A stretch of 64,000 nt of DNA from Symbiodinium microadriaticum (GCA_001939145.1 LSRX01000695.1:142494-206493), one strand, 5' to 3'; counted from the stretch's first letter, positions 1 to 10,510 are shown. Made by a program: numbers and translations. Notes: generated by a model not told the origin, from the letters alone.

Positions 1-373
1 ATGGTTGTATTTTCACCCTTTTTACAGAAGCTCCAAATTTAGGCCAGCTGGGTTTAAGGATTTCGCTTTCGAGAGTAGTCGTCCGAGTTGGAGATGCAGG
101 GGTCAAATGCTTCGGGGGCGCCGAAGAGATGCAAATGTTGAGCGAAAGCTGGATGTTAAATCGATCCTGCCAGTGTTTCAAGCCATGAATCTTTATTCCG
201 GGAAGCAGCTATGGAATACGAAGCCCTGAAGCATCAAAGCATTGCTGCCGAGAAGCTCGTGGTAAAGCAACGAAATAGGACCATCCCAGTTAGGGGTACT
301 CATAACTTTTGCAGCAACCGGCTGGATCCTGCAAAGCTCAAAAGGACCTCAAGGAATCCTGGGATTCTCTGAG
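1..373. other. no gene recognised
   Basis: Mixed-composition DNA upstream of the first visible RCC1-type exon. Short open frames on both strands show no recognisable motif. It may be intron of the RCC1-type gene that follows, because that gene has no visible start in the window. Confidence 0.4.
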
Positions 374-447
374 GTGCAGCAGAGGCTTTCGCTGCTTTGC
401 AGGCAGATGGCTCCGTGCTGACTTGGGGCTCACCCCAATGGGCCGAG
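374..447 (+). CDS. RCC1-type exon 1 (first visible)
   Basis: Read in the frame of 376, this encodes AAEAFAALQADGSVLTWGSP, a half blade of the RCC1 repeat. It ends at GAG, with a GT donor at 448. An AG just upstream (372-373) can serve as acceptor. The GGDS part of the repeat is missing here, so the blade is degenerate or split. Confidence 0.5.
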
Positions 448-3400
448 GTGGGTTTGAAGGCAGTAGAATTTAGGGTTCGTGGTTTCCAGACCGGAGCCCA
501 GTGGGAAAGCGGTTTAAGGAGAGCATCAGGTTTGGGGCATGTTGGCAACAGTTTCTTACACCTGTTGCGTTGTTACGCGCTTTCTGCATGAAGAGAATAT
601 GATGTTGAACAAGGGTCTGACAAACCTTTCTGCGCGGAGCTTTCATGCCCGAGGGCACATCTGATTCAGGGCTTCCTCGTAATTGTCCAGTCAGCAATTC
701 GGGCTTAGGCTGTAAGGGCAAACGAGAGTGGCACCTTGCAGAACCCGTCCAAGTTGTAGGGCAAGACTCGTGCATCCAAGATCCCCCAAAACACCGCTCA
801 GCACTGTTTGCTCTCGGATACATCCCTAAACCTGAAACCTTAAACTTAAACCCTAAATCAGTTGTATCGTTTTGTGCCGGATCAGGGCGAAGACCAAAAG
901 GGCCACCGGGGGCCCTGCAATCTTGGGGTGAGGTGTACCCAGCCAGAAGAAGGTAGATCCACGAAGAGGGCATAGCATATTATATCATATCATATCTGGT
1001 CATATCATATGCAATCATACCAACCTATCTAAATCTATATCTATATGTCTAGATCTACATCTATACCTAGACCTATACCTATACCTATATCTTTGTCTTT
1101 ATCTATATCTATATCTATATCTATCTACAGATAGATAGATGGATAGACAGATAGCTCGATAGATCGATAGATCGATCGATAGATAGATAGAAATACACAC
1201 CCGCACACAGAGACATGACCAAAAGCGTGTTTTTGCTTAGTAATTCGTATTAAGTCACATACTGACGCACATATACGTATGTCTTTTCACCTGCATGGGG
1301 TTGTACAAACATGTATATACATGTGGGTATCTATAAGTACTATGAAGTACACGAAAGCCTCTTTGTCTATGTGTATGTTTGTTTGTATGTATGTATGTAT
1401 GTATGTATGCATGTATGTATGTATGTATGTATGTATGTATGTGTGTACGTATGCATGCATGCATGCATGCATGCATGCATGCATGCATGTATGTATGTAT
1501 GTATGTATGTACGTAGGTATGTATGTATGTATGTATGTATGTATGTATGTATGTATGTATGTACGTAGGTATGTATGTATGTATGTATGTATGCGTACAC
1601 TTGCGTATACATCTGTACACAGATGCGTATGTACGTGCATACATATTCANGTATGTATGTATGTATGTATGTATGTATGCGTACACTTGCGTATACATCT
1701 GTACACAGATGCGTATGTACGTGCATACATATTCACGTGCACACACGAAGGCAGTCAGACATTGAGTTTACATGTTCTTCCACGCACTCTGCGGTGCTCC
1801 ACAGTTGTTTCATCATCCGAACAACTGCTTGGGAGCCGTCTGGAAATAAGCCCTGATCTTCAGGGGTCCTGCCTGCAGCCGGACGTTCAGAACGCCAAGG
1901 ACATTGAATGTTGCAGGGTCAGGTGGTTTCGGTACATTGCGAATATTTCGAGCAGGGTTTGGCATTTTGGTGCCAGTCGATTCTACTCACCTCCTGCAAG
2001 TCGCCTACAGGAGCATAGCCAAAACTGTAGTGACTCGCGACTATACCTTTGAGGGGTATGAATGGGCATCGTGGGTGGGGGAAGCGTCTTGCTAGAATCA
2101 AGTACGAACACCTAACCCTTCTGTCTCGAAAGCCTCTATACCGCACGAAGGAGATCTTGGCCACTGGCGGTGCATTTGCAGCGAAGATTGAAGATGGCTC
2201 CACCGTGCTTTGGGGTGCCTTGGGTTAGTTTGAGGTTTCGGAAATATGAATTGTGTCATCAAGGTTTAGTCTAGGGTTTTGTTACGCTCTTCCGGCCTAT
2301 AGTAAAGAACAGGTTCTGCACAGCCGCTTCAGTTGGGGGGAAAGACCGTCTGGAATCGGGAATTTGACTGGCTTCTTGCTAAGCCGCTTCTCGGTGCAAC
2401 AACAAAGATAAGTAATTACTAACGAATGCCATGCTTGCCTTGCCATCGTACGCACCAAGCACCTTCACAAGGAGCTCCGGGTCTAAGAATACAAACTGGA
2501 GGTTGATGGGAGAGACCAGATGAACCCAAACCTGAATCCTAAGCCCTAAACCCTTAAGCCCAGCCCATACCCAAACCCCCTAAACCCACAGCTGAGGCGC
2601 CTACATGCGAGAGGAGCTAGAAGCCTTGGGATTTCGAAGCCGGCTCACGGATCTTCAGGAGAATCTGAGTGCTGGCTTTGGTGGCTATAGACTTTACAGG
2701 GACTTACCCTAAACCTTAAACCCCTAAACCCTTACTCTATGGTTTTGGATTTGGTGGCTTACCAATTTACGTACAGTTCGGACTTTGGATTTGGGGATTC
2801 GAGTTTGGGTCTGGCGTCCTGGATTTTAGTCAGGATGCTGCAGGCATTCTTTTACACCCCTTCGTAGGTTTGCATGTATGCTTCCTGATACGGACCGCGG
2901 GCCATTTGGAAATTGCGGTTGGTTGGTCTTGTGTCCTCAAACTAGTGGGGTTGACGGTTTCCTTGGCTTCGCAAATGACTTCAATCAGCTGCACTGCGCA
3001 GATAGATTCAGATAAACTTGCCGGCCTTGGTAGCAAGGACGGCTGCAGCTTCCAGCGTACTAGTTTGGATAGGGCGCTCGAGGCATGCTGTACTTAGCAG
3101 GACCTCGAGGCCACCGCACATTCGATGGCAGCGCGACTGGCTGATGGGACGGTGTTCAGCCACTTGGTCGACCTGCTAGCCGGCAGCGACTTTGAGGGGT
3201 CCGGGTGTGTTCGGATGAATTGGGTTTAGGGTTTAAGTTTAGGGAGTCTTTGTGCAAGTTGATAACCTTCGGCCTTCAATGTTGCTTCCATCTAGGTCTA
3301 TGGGTATATCGTTTGCCAGTTGATAAATGCCGAACCACACTACGAGCCTCTACAGCAACGCGCACACGTTGCAAGAACTTAGGTTGGGGTCGCAACGAGT

Positions 3401-5844
3401 TGGGCCTGATCTTGCAGAAGGCCAGCAACTCCAAGCCGCACCGACTCTTCCATGGGAGACTGGAGAGTCGGTTCCAGAGTCATAACATAATATACTATAA
3501 TACAATGTAATATTGTGTAGTAGAATATAATATGACATAACATAATATAATATAGTCTAAGATCCATGTGCTCCCGTAAGTCGACGAGGAGCTTTCAGAG
3601 AAGGCGACGCAGATGAAGGTTACGGAGCGAGCATTCGCTGCCGTGCTGTCGTCTGGCTCTGTGGTGACGTGGGGCGATGCAGACTATGGTGGGGACAGCG
3701 AACATGTCCAGGTGCCGTTCCAGCGAAGAAAGCGCGTGCAGAGTGTGTTTGCGCATTCTAGCGCGGCGACGACGCTGCGACAAGGTCAAGGTGGTGGGGC
3801 AAGCATCACACGTGTGCATGTATATGTGCCTGAAGAGGCATCTTCTGCAAAACAAGATGTCTGTACTACTATATCTCCTCAAACGCAGTATACCAGAGAG
3901 TGCGATGCAGAAAGTTGTGCAATGTGAAATTCTGCCTGTCATTGCTGTAATACCCCGACTGTGTTATCTTGGTTGTGGTGATTGAGAGTGTGGCAGGAGC
4001 AGCTCCATGATGTCCGGCATCTGCAATCCTCTGCTGCAGCCTTTGCTGCGCTGAGGAGCGATGGGACGGTTGCCTCGGTAGAAATAATTGACAGGCGGAG
4101 AGAATGCTCCGGTATTCGTATAAACTTCATAGTTATTAGTTATTAATTTATTAATACTAGTTGCAAGTATTAGTCTTCGCATTAGTAATAGCATTCGTAT
4201 TCGTCTTAGTAATATTCACACTCGTAATGGATCTCCGCCCTAGTGACCCAGTCTGTCGCTCCAGCATAACCCTTTTCACGGAACCCATGAACACCATGCA
4301 CAACATCGTTATCATCGTGGACATCAATGTCCGTACTATGCGATTTCGTCATGATTACGCTGATCATTGCTGCTGTCGTCACCATCTTCATCTTTATCAT
4401 GAAGAGAGCAGTTTCTCGTTTTAGCCATCGCCATCACCACCATACAACTCACCACAACCATAAGAATCCTCTTCGCTCCTCACCGTTGTGTTCATACTAA
4501 CATCTGCCGATCCTGCGCACTGCAAGGTTGTAACATGGGGTCATTCTCGCTTTGGGGGAAACTCGGCTGATGTCCAGTCGCAGTTGCGCGACGTGCAGCT
4601 CGTGCAGGCCTTTTGCTGGCAGAAGCAGCCGCATTTTCAGACATGGTGCTAGAAGGTGTCATGCTTCGATTCCGGCTGTCATCGCAGTGTCCTAAATTCT
4701 GCTAATTGTCCACGCTTGTTCTTCCCATTGTCACGAACATCAGCACCAAGCCCATCGACACCAGCTGCAGCTGCAGTCATCGCCATGAGCGCCGCGAGTT
4801 GTCATCGTCAGTATTCTCTGAAGTCACCTTGTCGTAGTCAGCTGGCATCACAGTCCCGGCCAGGCCCCAACGCAACACAAGTATCATCATGTGTCAACTG
4901 CAGCAACAGCTCCTGTCACACCATGGTCGGACCATCGTCCTTCAAATTCAGCTGCAGCCCCATCATTTACCGATCAAGTGCTTGTTCCCAAAGTGCACAT
5001 TCCTCGCCATCGTCTAGATCAGTCTCACTCCTACCGCAGTTGCATCATCTGGGAGTTAGAGACTGAGCCTCGGAGCCTCACTACCGAAGCCCGTCATTCA
5101 TGCTGGAATGTCGCAACGGAGGCCACGGCGGATGCCTTTGCTGTCATCCTCGGTGATGGATCCGTCGTCACCTGGGGAGATGCGTCTGCTGGAGGGAACA
5201 GCCAAGCCGTCCAGGCCCAGAGAGACAGAAAGGGAAAGAGAGAGAGAGAGAGAGAGGCAGAGACAGGGATCAATCCTTATCTGTTGCGAGCATTTCTACA
5301 GAGGCCCCCATGCCTTCGAAGCACGAGATGTCCAGGAGGAGCTGAAGTCCGTCGAGCGGATCGAGTCCACCTGTGCAGCCTTTGCCGCTCTCCTGGTCGG
5401 GGGCTCTGTCGTGACCTGGGGAGACCCCTCCTGTGGTGGCGACAGCAATACCGTGAAGGAGAGGGCAGTGGTACTATGCAAAGCATGTTTTCCTCGTTGC
5501 TTCCGTTTTCGCACGATGTATGCTGAATCCTTTCGTTCTTCCTCTCTTTTGCCATCTCTTTCATTTGCTCACCTGCTTTCCTGTCTTGCCTGTCTCTCGG
5601 ATACCAGGAGCAGCTTCAGGATGTGCTCCTCATCCGCAGCACCTCCTTCGCTTTCGCCGCCCTCCGCAGAGACGGAAGGGTCGTGACCTGGGGCTGTCCT
5701 GCAGCGGGTGGGGACAGCAGCTCGGTTTCGGAGGAGCTGAAGGATGTCAATCAGTTTCATCCAGCGCACTTGGCTCACCGGCATGCAAGAGGGCTAAAGC
5801 GAAGCCGTGAGCTGGGACAGAAAAAGCTGCTGCTGTGTGAATGA
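374..5844 (+). CDS. multi-exon RCC1-repeat protein gene (partial or degenerate)
   Basis: At least seven separate segments on the + strand encode the same repeat, roughly AFAAxLxDGSVVTWGDxxxGGDSxxVQ followed by a linker xQLxxVxxIQ. This is the signature of RCC1-type beta-propeller blades (GS-V-TWG core), the fold of RCC1, HERC and UVR8 proteins that bind chromatin or protein partners. Segments lie at 374-447, 2151-2226, perhaps 3099-3195, 3581-3711, 3997-4068 joined to 4527-4610, about 5104-5214, 5336-5455 and 5608-5844. Several acceptors are AG followed by G (for example CAG|GAG at 3996/3997 and 5607/5608). Donors include GT (448, 3712, 4069) and GC (5215). The frame closes with TGA at 5842-5844 after a basic tail. 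Dinoflagellate genomes are known to carry many RCC1-like genes. No start codon or catalytic domain is visible, and some blades are degenerate, so it may be a decayed copy. The family call is firm; the exact gene model is not. Confidence 0.6.
1375..1735. repeat. ATGT/ATGC tetranucleotide microsatellite
   Basis: A long run of ATGT with an internal ATGC block at about 1452-1490. Because of its period, all frames on both strands stay open; the resulting Tyr/Val/Cys/Met and Thr/His/Ile proteins are artefacts. It includes the duplicated 59-bp block on either side of the N at 1650. Confidence 0.9.
1591..1735. repeat. identical 59-bp block on both sides of a single N
   Basis: The block 1591-1649 recurs base for base at 1677-1735. 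The N at 1650 lies between them, and each block is preceded by ATGT repeats. The layout looks like two contig ends that share sequence but were joined by a gap symbol rather than merged. Confidence 0.7.
2151..2226 (+). CDS. RCC1-type exon 2
   Basis: After the acceptor AAG|GAG at 2150/2151 the frame reads EILATGGAFAAKIEDGSTVL and then WG, the RCC1 core. The frame closes at TAG 2226, and the donor must lie just before it. The GGDS half is not present. Confidence 0.5.
2227..3098. other. no gene; scattered telomere-like words
   Basis: Degenerate CCCTAAA words occur at about 2540-2590 and 2705-2735. I see no other coding or RNA signal. Confidence 0.5.
3099..3195 (+). CDS. possible degenerate RCC1-type exon
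   Basis: The frame reads EATAHSMAARLADGTVFSHL, which keeps the ALADGTV core of the repeat but lacks TWG. An upstream CAG gives a possible acceptor. It could be a decayed blade or chance similarity. Confidence 0.25.
3480..3564. repeat. TATAATA-type low-complexity tract
   Basis: AT-rich run made of degenerate CATAATATAATA words. Similar tracts occur at 7819-7862 and 45016-45061. Confidence 0.7.
3581..3711 (+). CDS. RCC1-type exon
   Basis: Encodes a linker plus a nearly perfect blade, AFAAVLSSGSVVTWGDADYG followed by GDSEHVQ. The acceptor is AAG at 3578-3580. The exon ends on CAG at 3711 with donor GTGCCG at 3712, a phase shared with other exons of the gene. Confidence 0.6.
3997..4068 (+). CDS. 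RCC1-type half exon (linker and DGT)
   Basis: After CAG|GAG the frame reads EQLHDVRHLQSSAAAFAALR and then SDGT. A donor GTTGCC follows at 4069. The second half of this blade (VVTWG) resumes in the same frame at 4527, so this blade is split by an intron. Confidence 0.55.
4069..4526 (+). other. intron of the RCC1-type gene
   Basis: Begins GTTG and ends CAAG immediately before another GTTG, so the two splice junctions share a short direct repeat. Joining them gives SDGT-VVTWG without shifting frame. The intron is AT-rich, with degenerate ATT/ATC repeats. Confidence 0.45.
4527..4610 (+). CDS. RCC1-type half exon (VVTWG half)
   Basis: Encodes VVTWGHSRFGGNSADVQSQL and RDVQLVQA, the second half of a blade and the linker to the next. 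The donor near 4610 is not obvious. Confidence 0.55.
4611..5103 (+). other. probable intron
   Basis: Open frames here are Ser/Pro rich and match nothing I recognise. The flanking RCC1 segments fit together across it, which suggests an intron. Confidence 0.35.
5104..5214 (+). CDS. RCC1-type exon
   Basis: The frame reads ATEATADAFAVILGDGSVVT and then WGDASAGGNSQAVQ, a complete blade. It ends on CAG at 5214. The next bases are GCCCAG, a GC-type donor of the sort known in dinoflagellates. Confidence 0.6.
5231..5262. repeat. GA dinucleotide tract in an intron
   Basis: Short (GA)n run inside the intron between two RCC1-type exons. Confidence 0.8.
5336..5455 (+). CDS. RCC1-type exon
   Basis: After CAG|GAG the frame reads EELKSVERIESTCAAFAALL and then VGGSVVTWGDPSCGGDSNTV, a linker plus a full blade. 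The 3' border is uncertain. Confidence 0.6.
5608..5844 (+). CDS. last RCC1-type exon and stop
   Basis: After CAG|GAG the frame reads EQLQDVLLIRSTSFAFAALR, then RDGRVVTWGCPAAGGDSSSV and a final linker. A basic tail follows to TGA at 5842-5844. The position of the stop after a complete blade suggests the C-terminus of the protein. Confidence 0.55.
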   Translation, partial: EQLQDVLLIRSTSFAFAALRRDGRVVTWGCPAAGGDSSSVSEELKDVNQFHPAHLAHRHARGLKRSRELGQKKLLLCE

Positions 5845-8484
5845 TTGAGTATGCTGGGCTCGGACATGGCATCCAGCGACTGAGATCAGGAAGGAAGGGA
5901 TTTTACCGTCCCAGCCATGAGTCCTCAAGGCGAGACCAGACCTGCCACTGTCGTTGAGTAAGTTTTGCGCTAGCATCGCGGTCGATAGTGCGCGGACACA
6001 CACGCCCTGAATCCCATAATCCAAAATCCGATATCCCATATCCCAGCAAAGAAGGTCGAAGCACGCGATGGCACGAGCCGTTTCAAGGGGTCGCAACCCA
6101 CAGGATGACTTTGGATCCCTGGTGTGCCTTGCAAGATAAGGTGTCGTCCATCATCTGAAGCTCGGCCCCGATGAGACTGGACTTCCAGTGCCTCAAATCG
6201 CCCAAGATGCTTAGGGCCCGGGTTCGTGCTTCCCCAAGTCTCGGACCAGAAAGGGGAGTCAAACTCAAGCATGCTGACATATCATCATGGGAACAGAATG
6301 CCCAAGAGATCCACTCCCCTGTGCTAAAATGGTTCGATAGGTTTATCAGAAGAGACTCTCTGGAAGCCTCCCCTTTGCCATGATGCCTTCCTTCCAGCCA
6401 AGCTGGCAGAACGGCCCCCATCTTCGACCAAGAGTGGGAGGATGCAGGACCATCAGAAGCCCAAGTCATACTTGCCGCTCCAGGCTTCAACTCCGCATAC
6501 CCATATCCGAGTTCACTGAAGGTTATAGAGTTTAGGATTTAGGGCTGCGGTTTAATCATGAGGGCTGGATTTTAGAAAGGATGCATGCCTAGCCTAGCTG
6601 TGCTGTAACACGGATTCGGAAAAGGCTCAATCACTGCAGTCCCCGACATATCAGCTGGTCATCCACCACGACGAAGCTCAAGCACAGCACTTTCAGAAAG
6701 AGTGTCTGAGTCATGCTGTTGAAGTATGCTCATGTATGCTCCATGACGAGCCACTTTGTCGAGAGTTTCGATCCCAGTTCCTGCCCATCGCGAGCAAGTG
6801 TAACGTGAACCCTCTATGAGGCATCTGGCGGGGGTAGTGTCGCAGTTGGGTTTCACGCAAAGCCCGAAGCAGGTCCAGCTAGCTGCCTCCTTGCATGAAC
6901 TGATATGGGGGCCTGACGAGCAGCTATATGATTCCTAAGACTCCACGGGTGTGTATGTATACATAGATAGATAGATAGATAGATAGAGACACAGAAACAG
7001 AGACAGAGACACAGTCAGACCAAAACGGTCAGACCCTTAACCCATTGAGGCCTCTATATCAGTCGTTAGTTTCTCATCCAGGGGCTCGAAGATCGAGCCC
7101 GGACGAGGTCAGCGCCATCAGCTAAAGAAGGAGACATGAGGGATATAAGAAGTACTATACGTGGTTACCATAAGGGCTACGATGCTTAGGGGTTCGTGCT
7201 CAAATGGAACCAGAGCCGATGGGACATATAGGGGGTTACTATAGTAAAATAAGAAGAGACCATAAGGGCTTCGGTAAACTCTAAAGAGCCAGAGCCCATG
7301 GGACATGTGGGACAACAGGGTCATCATAAGGGGTGCTACAACGGACTACTACAACGAGAGAGGGCTTCTGCGGTTCAGGGTTCATGCTCTGTAGGAACGT
7401 TAAAGCGGGGTTTGGATAAGTCTTTAGGAGACCAAGTCGGGTTTAGGGTTTAGGGTTAAGTGTGATTGTGTAAATAGCTTCTTGGTCAAGCTATTGCGGC
7501 ACGAAACCATGGAAGACCCTATGCAGTGCCCCGTATTACTTCCCCTTGCAGCAGCCCTTGTAGTGGGTCATCCTTGCACCCCCTATTATACTAATTCCCG
7601 ATATAGTAGCTCTTATGGTATCCCACAGGGTAGCCCTTTAACGTGATGGTAGCCGCTTATAGTATCCCTTGTGCTTAAATATAGTCCTCTTTATAGTTTC
7701 TAACCCCTATGGGTGATGCGCCGTGCCTTTGCGTGGTTGAGATTACCGCTGAACTGGCGACCTCTAGGCGCATAAAGAACGTCGCAAACTGGTTTCTTCT
7801 TGAGGTCTCGTTGGGGTTAGTATAACATAATATCATATAATATAGTATAATATAATATAAGGTGTAGAGTTGGGGGTTTCAGGACCCTGCACAGGCTGAA
7901 TATGTCAGCTCAAGACTGATTGTTGGCATCTCTTGGTCAGCTCAGAAGCTGCGCATGGGAATACGGATCCTGCGGTTGACGCGAAAGTTTGTTTAAGTCA
8001 TGACAACATTGCCTAAAGACGTCACATGTGAAAACGATATTCCGAACACGGTGCTGTTGGTCCGTTCGAGTGCCTGCCTGCGCTATGGTCTCTGGGGACC
8101 GAGAGTGCAGACTCTCCGGTTTCAGTTGGTCCACCGGGAGTCGAAGTTACAGGGTCCATTTCTGTACCTTTTTTATTCAAAGTTCAGTATCGTGTTTGGT
8201 TTTGTGCCATGCTATGCGGTAACTACATTGACGAACCCTTGAAAATTTCATGCCGACCAGGAAACATGCAGGCTAAGCCTCGAAATGCGGACCTTGTACC
8301 CTGCATACCAAGGTCAGAACCTCGCGTGTGAGCATTGTTCTCTGACAAGTGAGAGGTAGAAACGATAGAACCTTATATTCAACCTACAAACCTTGAACCC
8401 CGTCGACCCCCTGGTACAAGTGCTAGAAACAGAGTGTGAACCCTCAACCCACAACGTCCACATATAATTATTACATTATACATC
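5845..8484. other. no gene recognised
   Basis: A short GATA run lies at 6964-6990. Related degenerate segments occur at about 7150-7340 (a word resembling GATGGGACAT recurs), and a TATAATA tract at 7819-7862. Telomere-like words occur at about 7437-7463. No open frame here carries a motif I recognise. Confidence 0.5.
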
Positions 8485-8507
8485 CCGTGACCCCGTTTTG
8501 GCTCAAG
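8485..8507 (+). other. probable relict DinoSL
   Basis: The last 12 bases, TTTTGGCTCAAG (8496-8507), equal the 3' end of the dinoflagellate spliced leader. The bases before it (CCGTGACCCCG) resemble the leader's 5' part with a two-base insertion and small changes. Relict leaders mark cDNAs that were trans-spliced and then put back into the genome. It precedes the candidate gene that ends at 10078. Confidence 0.5.
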
Positions 8508-9000
8508 CGTGCGGGAAGGGTCCGGCACATGCAGTTTTGCCTTGCTGAATCCAGCGGAAGCCTCCAAGAAGCTAAGGTGATGCTCATTTCTTGTATTGGA
8601 AGGATGACATACGTGTCTTTTTCCATTGTATTGTAGCATGATCAGAGCTTCATACTATTTGGTTCTTACGATTATGTTTCAGGGAGGTTGTAATGTCCAT
8701 TGCTCGCTGCCAGTCTCGCAGAGTTCTGGCCCTAAGACTACCGTCCAAAACCTCCACTGCGGACCCCTATTAGACAAGCACCTTCCGAAGCCGGGAAAGC
8801 CTGGGACAAGTGTCTGTGACTAGAGCTTTAAAGCCCAAGCTTCAAAGCAGCCAGAAAAGGGGACCGCAGCAGAAGCAAACCGGCCGCCGCCCTGGAGAAG
8901 AGCAAGGCTTCCGGGATCACAGAGGCCTCGTCTCCCCAGCGATCAGCGTTGAGCATTGCGGAGTCCGGCATGTACCCCCGGCTAGCTAACAGCAGTAAAG
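8508..9000 (+). CDS. candidate upstream exons, unknown protein
   Basis: Weakly supported. The first ATG after the relict leader (8528) opens a 16-codon stretch ending AAG before a GTGATG donor at 8576. A second stretch after CAG at about 8725 reads GPKTTVQNLHCGPLLDKHLP. A third from about 8851 reads RKGDRSRSKPAAALEKSKAS and continues into SSPQRSALSIAESGMYPRL. Composition is protein-like (basic, Ala/Ser rich), but I recognise no family, and the stretches cannot be joined in one frame with certainty. Confidence 0.2.
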
Positions 9001-9209
9001 GTTGTTTGGAGCTGGTTCGGCAGTACAGAACACGGTGGTCTCAAAATGAACTGCGGTTATTGAGCACGAGATGTTGTCCTTGCCCCAGCCAAACGGACCA
9101 CAAGTCCGCCAGCCGCGGCACCGTCCAGCAGTCGAAATGCCCGCGTCCCACTCCTCCAGCTCAGTGTGCGAAAAGCTTTGCTCTCTCATCAGTTTTGTCA
9201 TCTTGGTAG

Positions 9210-10078
9210 GAGCTGAATATGGCCGTCGCCGCTTTTGCAGCACGTCTGCGAGAGGCCTTCGATGAGGCCGCCAAGGTATGGGTTTGTTCCTGTTCTTCTC
9301 AGCCGGCATGTGCTTTCGTTTGCGTGCCGGCCTGCATTTGAACATCGGAGGTATATAGTGCATACATTCACAGGCCTACACCTACACCAAGACATCACCC
9401 ATGCCCGCATGGAAGGGCTGGGAGCAGGCGCACCACACACACAAAAAGAGGTGCTCACTCACCTGCACGGGTATAGGCCGTGAGCCTACCCATAGTCTCT
9501 TAAGTAGTTCCTTTTTGGGATTACCTTATAGGATTCTATATACAAACCACAAAAAGGAACTACTTAGGAGCCTATGGGTACGGCTAAAGTATGAACCGTT
9601 GCAGGCTGGCCTGGACGGCCAGAAGTGCGAGTTTGATGAGGCGAGCTCGGCGGGGGGCGGATTTGACTGGACTGGACTAGGAACAGCGGCGGTTGAAGGA
9701 ATGGTGTCTATAGACTGGCAGATAGATTCGAAAGCATTGGGAACGAAAGGAATTTCTTCGACTCCGGTCAGAGTGGAGCCTGCAGCAGACTGCAACTGCT
9801 AATGTTGCTAAGCTTACTGAGCTGGCGGCGTTCTTGGAGTCGCATAGGTATATGTTGTGCTCAGTGGGGAATAACTTCACGACTAAATACAGATTCCCAT
9901 CTAGACTTTCAGGAAACCGAGAAGTCGATGTGCATTTTTTGTTTTTGAGAGAACACGGTCCGAGCCCTTACGGTCCCTACTAGAAAAGCTCTTCGGTCCT
10001 GGCGGAAGTGTCGTGCGGGACGAGGCATCGGGACAGATGATCCTTCATGGCGACGTCACGCGCGTGGTGCCGGCATGA
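9210..10078 (+). CDS. candidate multi-exon gene, unknown protein
   Basis: Exon a (9210-9275) follows TAG|G, contains ATG at 9219, encodes MAVAAFAARLREAFDEAAK and stops at a GTATGG donor. Exon b starts at 9605 after GCAG (AGLDGQKCEFDE...); its 3' end is uncertain. Exon c (9789-9847) follows CAG and encodes TATANVAKLTELAAFLESH, ending in phase 2 before GTATAT. Exon d (9913-10078) follows TTTCAG after a 65-bp intron and restores the frame. It encodes ...SLLEKLFGPGGSVV... and ends VTRVVPA at TGA 10076-10078. The phase match across the short intron is the best support. I recognise no family. A foldback element (9487-9580) sits in the intron 24 bases before exon b. This could still be a chance series of open segments. 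Confidence 0.35.
9487..9580. mobile_element. foldback (MITE-like) element, copy A
   Basis: About 94 bp, almost wholly palindromic. The left arm CCCATAGTCTCTTAAGTAG pairs with the right arm CTACTTAGGAGCCTATGGG, and a conserved centre reads GGGATTACCTTATAGGATTC. TA stands directly outside both ends, as expected for Tc1/mariner-type target duplication. No transposase is present. It lies inside a putative intron. Confidence 0.8.
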
Positions 10079-10321
10079 GCCTGAGACAAAAGAATCATGC
10101 CGAAAGTCCGACCGGGGTGATGTTAAACCGCTGCATGTCAACGTCAATTATGGCAGCAGGTCGATGCCAGCAGCTGAAGTGTCCGTGCATGATGCATCAT
10201 TGAGCTAAGGCTTCTGTCTCTTATCCGTATGCCAGAAGCATCTGCACCCAATGGTACACAAAGAAAATCGATTCAACATGCCATTTTTGTTCAATGAAGC
10301 GTAAGATTCAGATTAGCTGTG
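10079..10321. other. no gene recognised
   Basis: Spacer between the candidate gene and foldback copy B; no signal seen. Confidence 0.4.
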
Positions 10322-10414
10322 TACCCATAGGCCCCTACGTAGTTCCTTTGGGGATTACCTTATAGGATTCTAAATATATACCATAACAAGGAACTACTTG
10401 GGGGCCTATGGGTA
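10322..10414. mobile_element. foldback (MITE-like) element, copy B
   Basis: Same family as copy A. It starts TACCCATAGGCCCCTACGTA and ends in the complementary arm GGGGGCCTATGGGTA. The centre (TTATAGGATTCTAAATATA) is conserved, and TA flanks both ends. Confidence 0.8.
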
Positions 10415-10430
10415 ATAATCATATTATACT

Positions 10431-10471
10431 CACCCTAAACCCAAAACCCTAAACCCTTAAACCCTAAACCC
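10431..10471. repeat. CCCTAAA interstitial telomere-like tract
   Basis: Several CCCTAAA units with small variants, running into copy C of the foldback family. Confidence 0.8.
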
Positions 10472-10510
10472 ATAGCCATTAAAACGGAACTACTTCGGGG
10501 CCTATGGGTA
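10468..10510. mobile_element. foldback element, copy C (internally deleted)
   Basis: Only the outer left end ACCCATAG and the right arm (GGAACTACTTCGGGGCCTAT, then GGGTA) remain; the central part is missing. It is a reduced copy of the same family, about 55 bp after copy B. Confidence 0.65.

Larger units (their letters stand above)
448..2150. other. intron or spacer with microsatellites
   Basis: No exon recognised. It contains a few CCCTAAA-like words near 835-865, a degenerate ATCTAT/GATA tract at about 1025-1195, the ATGT tract at 1375-1735 and one N at 1650. The open frames across 1255-2050 are translations of the tetranucleotide repeat. Confidence 0.5.

Noticed and set aside
1255-1765. 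Six overlapping open frames in the ATGT repeat (Tyr/Val/Cys and Thr/His/Ile proteins)
   Set aside because: A tetranucleotide without stop words is open in every frame; the frames merely follow the microsatellite.
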